Assembly (NCBI GenBank): GCA_017305555.1
Contig: JAFKKM010000054.1
Location: forward strand, 1-35,681
From: Hyphomicrobiales bacterium
GTDB taxonomy: Bacteria > Pseudomonadota > Alphaproteobacteria > Rhizobiales > Xanthobacteraceae
Direction: 5' to 3'
Length of the DNA stretch: 35,681 nt
The notes under the pieces were generated by a model that had not been told where the DNA came from, searched no databases, and was given only the letters and a program-made list of their open reading frames with translations. The position numbers were made by a program, and so were the translations under genes. Position 1 is the stretch's first letter. Every line of letters begins with the position of its first letter. Shown here in pieces: positions 30,258 through 35,681 of the stretch.

Positions 30258-30749
30258 TTACATCACTTCCGCGACGACACGGCCGACGCCGCGGCCGGTG
30301 AGGCCGATGGCGTGGGCGGCGCCCTTGGAGAGGTCGAGCACGCGGCCGCGAATGAACGGTCCACGGTCGTTGATGGTGACGATCACGCTGCGGCTGCCGT
30401 GGGTGACCTTCAGCTTGGTGCCGAACGGCAGCGTGCGATGGGCCGCGGTCATGGCGTGCTGGTTGAAGCGCTGGCCGGAGGCGGTCTTGTTGCCGGCCTC
30501 GTTGCCGTAATAGGAGGCGATCCCCGAGAAACTGCGGTGGCCGGTCGGGCCGATCGACGCATTGGCGTTCAGCCAGGAATTCTCGGCTTTGTGCTTGTGG
30601 TGGTGATGATGGTGGTGGCTGCGGTGATGCCGGGATTTCGCCGCCGCCGGTGCGATGCTTCCGCCGATCAAGAGAGAGGCGGCAATCAGGGCGACAGTCG
30701 TGCGCGATCTGTCGAGACGTCGCGGTGCGGATGATTTGGATTGAAGCAT
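30258..30749 (-). CDS. rlpA: RlpA family septal lytic transglycosylase-like protein with His-rich linker
   Basis: This 163-residue exported protein has a double-psi beta-barrel domain as in RlpA, which cleaves peptidoglycan strands lacking stem peptides at the septum. The N-terminus is a signal peptide (Arg-rich 10-16, hydrophobic 17-33, cleavage APAAA-KS). Residues 41-53 are a histidine-rich run, including seven consecutive His. The barrel runs from GIASYYGNEAGNKTASGQRF to the C-terminus with His104 (AAHRTLPFGT) and Asp128 (INDRGPF) as likely active-site residues. There is no lipobox cysteine and no SPOR domain, unlike the Pseudomonas protein. The start has GAGGGG ten bases upstream; a longer reading is unlikely. 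A possible CtrA site lies about 190 bases upstream. Confidence 0.9.
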   Translation of the reverse strand: MLQSKSSAPRRLDRSRTTVALIAASLLIGGSIAPAAAKSRHHRSHHHHHHHKHKAENSWLNANASIGPTGHRSFSGIASYYGNEAGNKTASGQRFNQHAMTAAHRTLPFGTKLKVTHGSRSVIVTINDRGPFIRGRVLDLSKGAAHAIGLTGRGVGRVVAEVM

Positions 30750-31395
30750 TAGGAAAGAACCCCTCGAAACAAGTATTGCCGCCGATGCGGCAAATGAAAC
30801 CCCCATACCTGTTGGCGGCGGAAGCGTTGGCTGCTTAATACGGCGTAAAATTGGCAGGAGAGCCAAGCAATACAGCCATGAAATATCTTGTGATGGGCTC
30901 GGGGAATCGATCAAGATTTACCGACTCTTATGGTTAACTCTTTAGTAACTAATTAATACTTGATGTTATAATAGAAATTCTCGCGAATATTGTAGTTTTA
31001 GAATTCGCTAAGTATTCGCCCGCGCATAATTGTGCGCCGCACGCGCGACAACAATTTTGATGACTGGAGGGGCGACGGGTGAAACCTTTCGCGCCGGGCC
31101 TGTTTGCGGCCGGGTCGCGATACCGCTTGGCGGCCGCGAATCCGCAGCTTGGTTTGCAACGATGCGACAAACCGTCCGGATGGGGTGACGCAACATCGCG
31201 GCCATGTTTGTGGCCGTCATGTTGCGCCTGCGCGCGGGCTATGTTAGCAAAGCCGCGATTTTGACGTCGCCGGGACACTCCGTCCCGGTTAGAAATCGAA
31301 GTTCCGTTTGAATTCCAAAGGGTTAGATCGATTGGCGCCGCAATTTCCGGCGACGGTTTCACCCTTGCGAATTCGACAGCTTAAAGAGCGCGCGA
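30750..31395. other. 646-base divergent gap between rlpA and atpH
   Basis: No well-supported gene lies here. The left part (30900-31010) is AT-rich, unusual for this window, and holds a CtrA-like box, a TATAAT and GANTC methylation sites (30904-30908, 30923-30927). The right part is rich in hairpins: roughly 31088-31118 (GC-rich, imperfect), GGTTTG/CAAACC at 31151-31173, CGCAACAT/ATGTTGCG with inner GGCCA/TGGCC at 31189-31226, and CCGGGAC/GTCCCGG at 31270-31288. A 61-codon plus-strand frame starts with GTG at 31079 behind GGAGGGG. A long leftward frame (30949-31362) shows no domain. No confident promoter for atpH could be placed. Confidence 0.55.
30934..30972 (+). promoter_or_regulatory. CtrA-like box with downstream TATAAT
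   Basis: TTAACTCTTTAGTAAC (30934-30949) matches the CtrA consensus TTAA-N7-TTAAC with one mismatch. TATAAT lies at 30967-30972, exactly 17 bases after the box, the layout expected when CtrA activates from the -35 position on the plus strand. Two GANTC sites lie just upstream. The box may also control the divergent rlpA gene. AT-rich DNA makes chance matches more likely, so this is tentative. Confidence 0.35.
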
Positions 31396-33488
<2,093 letters not shown>

Positions 33489-33493
33489 TCGTC

Positions 33494-33582
33494 GTCATGG
33501 CCGGGCTTGTTCCGGCCATCCACGCTTGAGGTGTGGCGGCGAAGGACGACGTGGATGCCCGGCACAAGGCCGGGCATGACGA
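33494..33582. repeat. Intergenic palindrome (CGTCAT-CCGGGCTTG family), copy 2, inside the atp operon
   Basis: CGTCATGGCCGGGCTTG at the left pairs with AAGGCCGGGCATGACG at the right, with ATCCACG...CGTGGAT inside, as in the copy at 30024-30114. It begins six bases after the atpA stop and lies 48 bases before atpG, so the atp messenger should contain a large hairpin there. Confidence 0.82.
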
Positions 33583-33630
33583 AATAAGGGTTCGCGACAC
33601 GGCTAGGCCGGTCGCAAGGGTGAGCTGAGA

Positions 33631-34512
33631 ATGGCTTCTCTAAAAGACATGCGTGTCCGCATCGCCTCGACCAAGGCGACGCAGAAGATCACCAAGGCCA
33701 TGCAGATGGTGGCGGCGTCGAAGCTGCGCCGCGCGCAGAGCGCTGCGGAAGCGGCTCGGCCCTACGCGGAAAAGATGGATTCGGTGATTTCCAATATCGC
33801 CAGCGCCGCGGCGGGGTCGCCCGGCGGTTCGCCGCTGTTGATCGGCACCGGCAAGGATCAGGTGCATCTGCTGCTGGTCTGCACCGGCGAGCGCGGCCTG
33901 TCCGGCGCGTTCAACTCGGCGATCGTTCGTCTCGCCCGCGAGAAGGCTTACGCCCTGATGAACCAGGGCAAGGACGTGAAGTTTTTCTGCGTCGGCCGCA
34001 AGGGCTACGAGCAGCTTCGCCGTACCTTCGACAAGCAGATCATCGGCAACGTCGAATTGCGCTCGGTGCGCCAGCTCGGCTTCATCAACGCCGAGGATGT
34101 TGCTAAGAAGGTGCTGGCGCTGTTCGACGCCGGTGAGTTCGACGTCTGCACGCTGTTCTATTCGCGCTTCCAGTCGGTGATCTCGCAGATCCCGACCGCG
34201 CAGCAGGTGATTCCGTTGGAGGTTACGGCCCCTGCCGTGAACGCCACGGCCGCCAAGACCTCCTACGAATACGAGCCGGAAGAAGACGAGATTCTCTCGG
34301 GCCTGCTGCCGCGTAACCTCGCGGTGCAGATCTTCCGCGCCCTGCTCGAGAACAACGCCTCGTTCTACGGCGCGCAGATGACCGCGATGGACAACGCCAC
34401 CCGCAACGCGGGCGAAATGATCCGCAAGCAGACCCTGATCTACAACCGCACCCGACAGGCGATGATTACGAAGGAACTGATCGAAATCATCTCCGGCGCC
34501 GAGGCGGTCTAA
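33631..34512 (+). CDS. atpG: ATP synthase F1 subunit gamma
   Basis: The 293-residue gamma subunit forms the rotating central shaft. The N-terminal helix [36 protein letters not shown] and the C-terminal helix with [43 protein letters not shown] are the classic coiled-coil pair, and the middle contains the Rossmann-like domain with [21 protein letters not shown] stretch precedes the ATG. It lies 142 bases after atpA, beyond a palindromic element, and 17 bases before an Ohr-type gene that separates it from atpD. Confidence 0.97.
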   Translation: MASLKDMRVRIASTKATQKITKAMQMVAASKLRRAQSAAEAARPYAEKMDSVISNIASAAAGSPGGSPLLIGTGKDQVHLLLVCTGERGLSGAFNSAIVRLAREKAYALMNQGKDVKFFCVGRKGYEQLRRTFDKQIIGNVELRSVRQLGFINAEDVAKKVLALFDAGEFDVCTLFYSRFQSVISQIPTAQQVIPLEVTAPAVNATAAKTSYEYEPEEDEILSGLLPRNLAVQIFRALLENNASFYGAQMTAMDNATRNAGEMIRKQTLIYNRTRQAMITKELIEIISGAEAV

Positions 34513-34529
34513 GTCGAAGGAGACGCAGC

Positions 34530-34934
34530 ATGGCTTATGTCACCAAGGCGACGACCAAGGGCGGCCGCAACGGCCGCGCGATGCTCGATAATGGCGGCCT
34601 CGCGCTCGCCATGGGCCTGCCCAAGGAAATGGGCGGCGCGGGCGAAGGCCACAACCCCGAGCAGCTGTTCGCGCTCGGCTGGTCGGCGTGCTTCGGTCAG
34701 GCGGTGCTCGCGCTCGCCAAGAAGCATGGTCTTGACGGTCAAGCCGCTGAAGTCGGCTGCAACGTCACCATCGACAAGGACGAAGTCAGCTTCGCGCTGA
34801 AGGCCGAACTCTCGCTGCGCATTCCCGGCGCGGACAAGGAGAAGGTCAAGGCGCTGCTCGAAGACGCTCACAAGATCTGCCCGTATTCCCGGGCCACACG
34901 CAACAACGTGCCGGTGACGCTCAGCGTCCTCTGA
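34530..34934 (+). CDS. Ohr/OsmC family peroxidase inside the atp operon
   Basis: This 134-residue protein is of the OsmC superfamily, closest to the Ohr (organic hydroperoxide resistance) branch, which reduces organic and lipid peroxides with two cysteines. Catalytic residues are Cys54 (GWSACFGQ) and Cys117 (AHKICPYSRATRNN), with Arg16 (RNGRAM) and Glu44 (NPEQLFALG) as the usual partners. AAGGAG at 34517-34522 sits seven bases before the ATG. It lies 17 bases after atpG and 28 before atpD on the same strand, so it should be transcribed with ATP synthase. Ohr enzymes are reduced by lipoylated proteins in studied bacteria, which is notable given the odhB and lpdA genes nearby. No MarR-type OhrR gene is adjacent. 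Confidence 0.9.
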   Translation: MAYVTKATTKGGRNGRAMLDNGGLALAMGLPKEMGGAGEGHNPEQLFALGWSACFGQAVLALAKKHGLDGQAAEVGCNVTIDKDEVSFALKAELSLRIPGADKEKVKALLEDAHKICPYSRATRNNVPVTLSVL

Positions 34935-34950
34935 CACGCGTATTCGTTAA

Positions 34951-35681
<731 letters not shown>

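Noticed and set aside
30949-31362. A 137-codon leftward frame between rlpA and atpH
   Set aside because: No domain, unusual composition, and it spans AT-rich promoter-like DNA and hairpins.

Overview
The window is a GC-rich, densely coded chromosomal stretch of an alphaproteobacterium. Gene order and protein sequences suggest the Bradyrhizobium/Rhodopseudomonas/Afipia/Nitrobacter group (Nitrobacteraceae), because several intergenic palindromes are of types I recognise from that lineage. The genus cannot be fixed from sequence alone. Almost everything is core metabolism. I see no prophage, insertion sequence, CRISPR array, tRNA or rRNA.

Layout: (1) 1-2249, minus strand: cytochrome c maturation genes ccmA-ccmB-ccmC, with ccmC cut by the window edge. 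(2) 2455-7164, plus strand: aconitase acnA, a DUF1223 thioredoxin-fold protein, a YnfA-type membrane protein and DUF2794, with a probable minus-strand small RNA at 6508-6640. (3) 7306-12453, minus strand: a GNAT acetyltransferase, a Bax inhibitor-1 family protein, and a YbbP/YbbA-type ABC system divergent from a TesA-like esterase. (4) 12503-15228, plus strand: tesA, thpR, zapE. (5) 15383-25732, plus strand: a TCA-cycle block mdh-sucC-sucD-sucA-odhB-SDR-lpdA plus a small membrane protein. (6) 25845-27534, minus strand: a DUF4337 protein and xerC; then priA on plus. (7) 30258-30749, minus strand: a His-rich RlpA protein. (8) 31396-35681, plus strand: F1 ATP synthase genes atpH-atpA-atpG, an inserted Ohr-type peroxidase gene, and atpD, which runs off the window.

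The genes connect around aerobic energy metabolism: cytochrome c assembly, aconitase, the lower TCA cycle with the complete 2-oxoglutarate dehydrogenase complex, and ATP synthase. Gaps between operons carry many long imperfect palindromes of several families, one of them inside the atp operon and one between ccmB and ccmA.

No dramatic new system is visible. The best leads are the minus-strand small RNA candidate with a strong intrinsic terminator (6508-6640), the ohr gene inside the atp operon, the uncharacterised SDR embedded in the 2-oxoglutarate dehydrogenase operon, and a CtrA-like box with a TATAAT element in the 646-base gap upstream of atpH.
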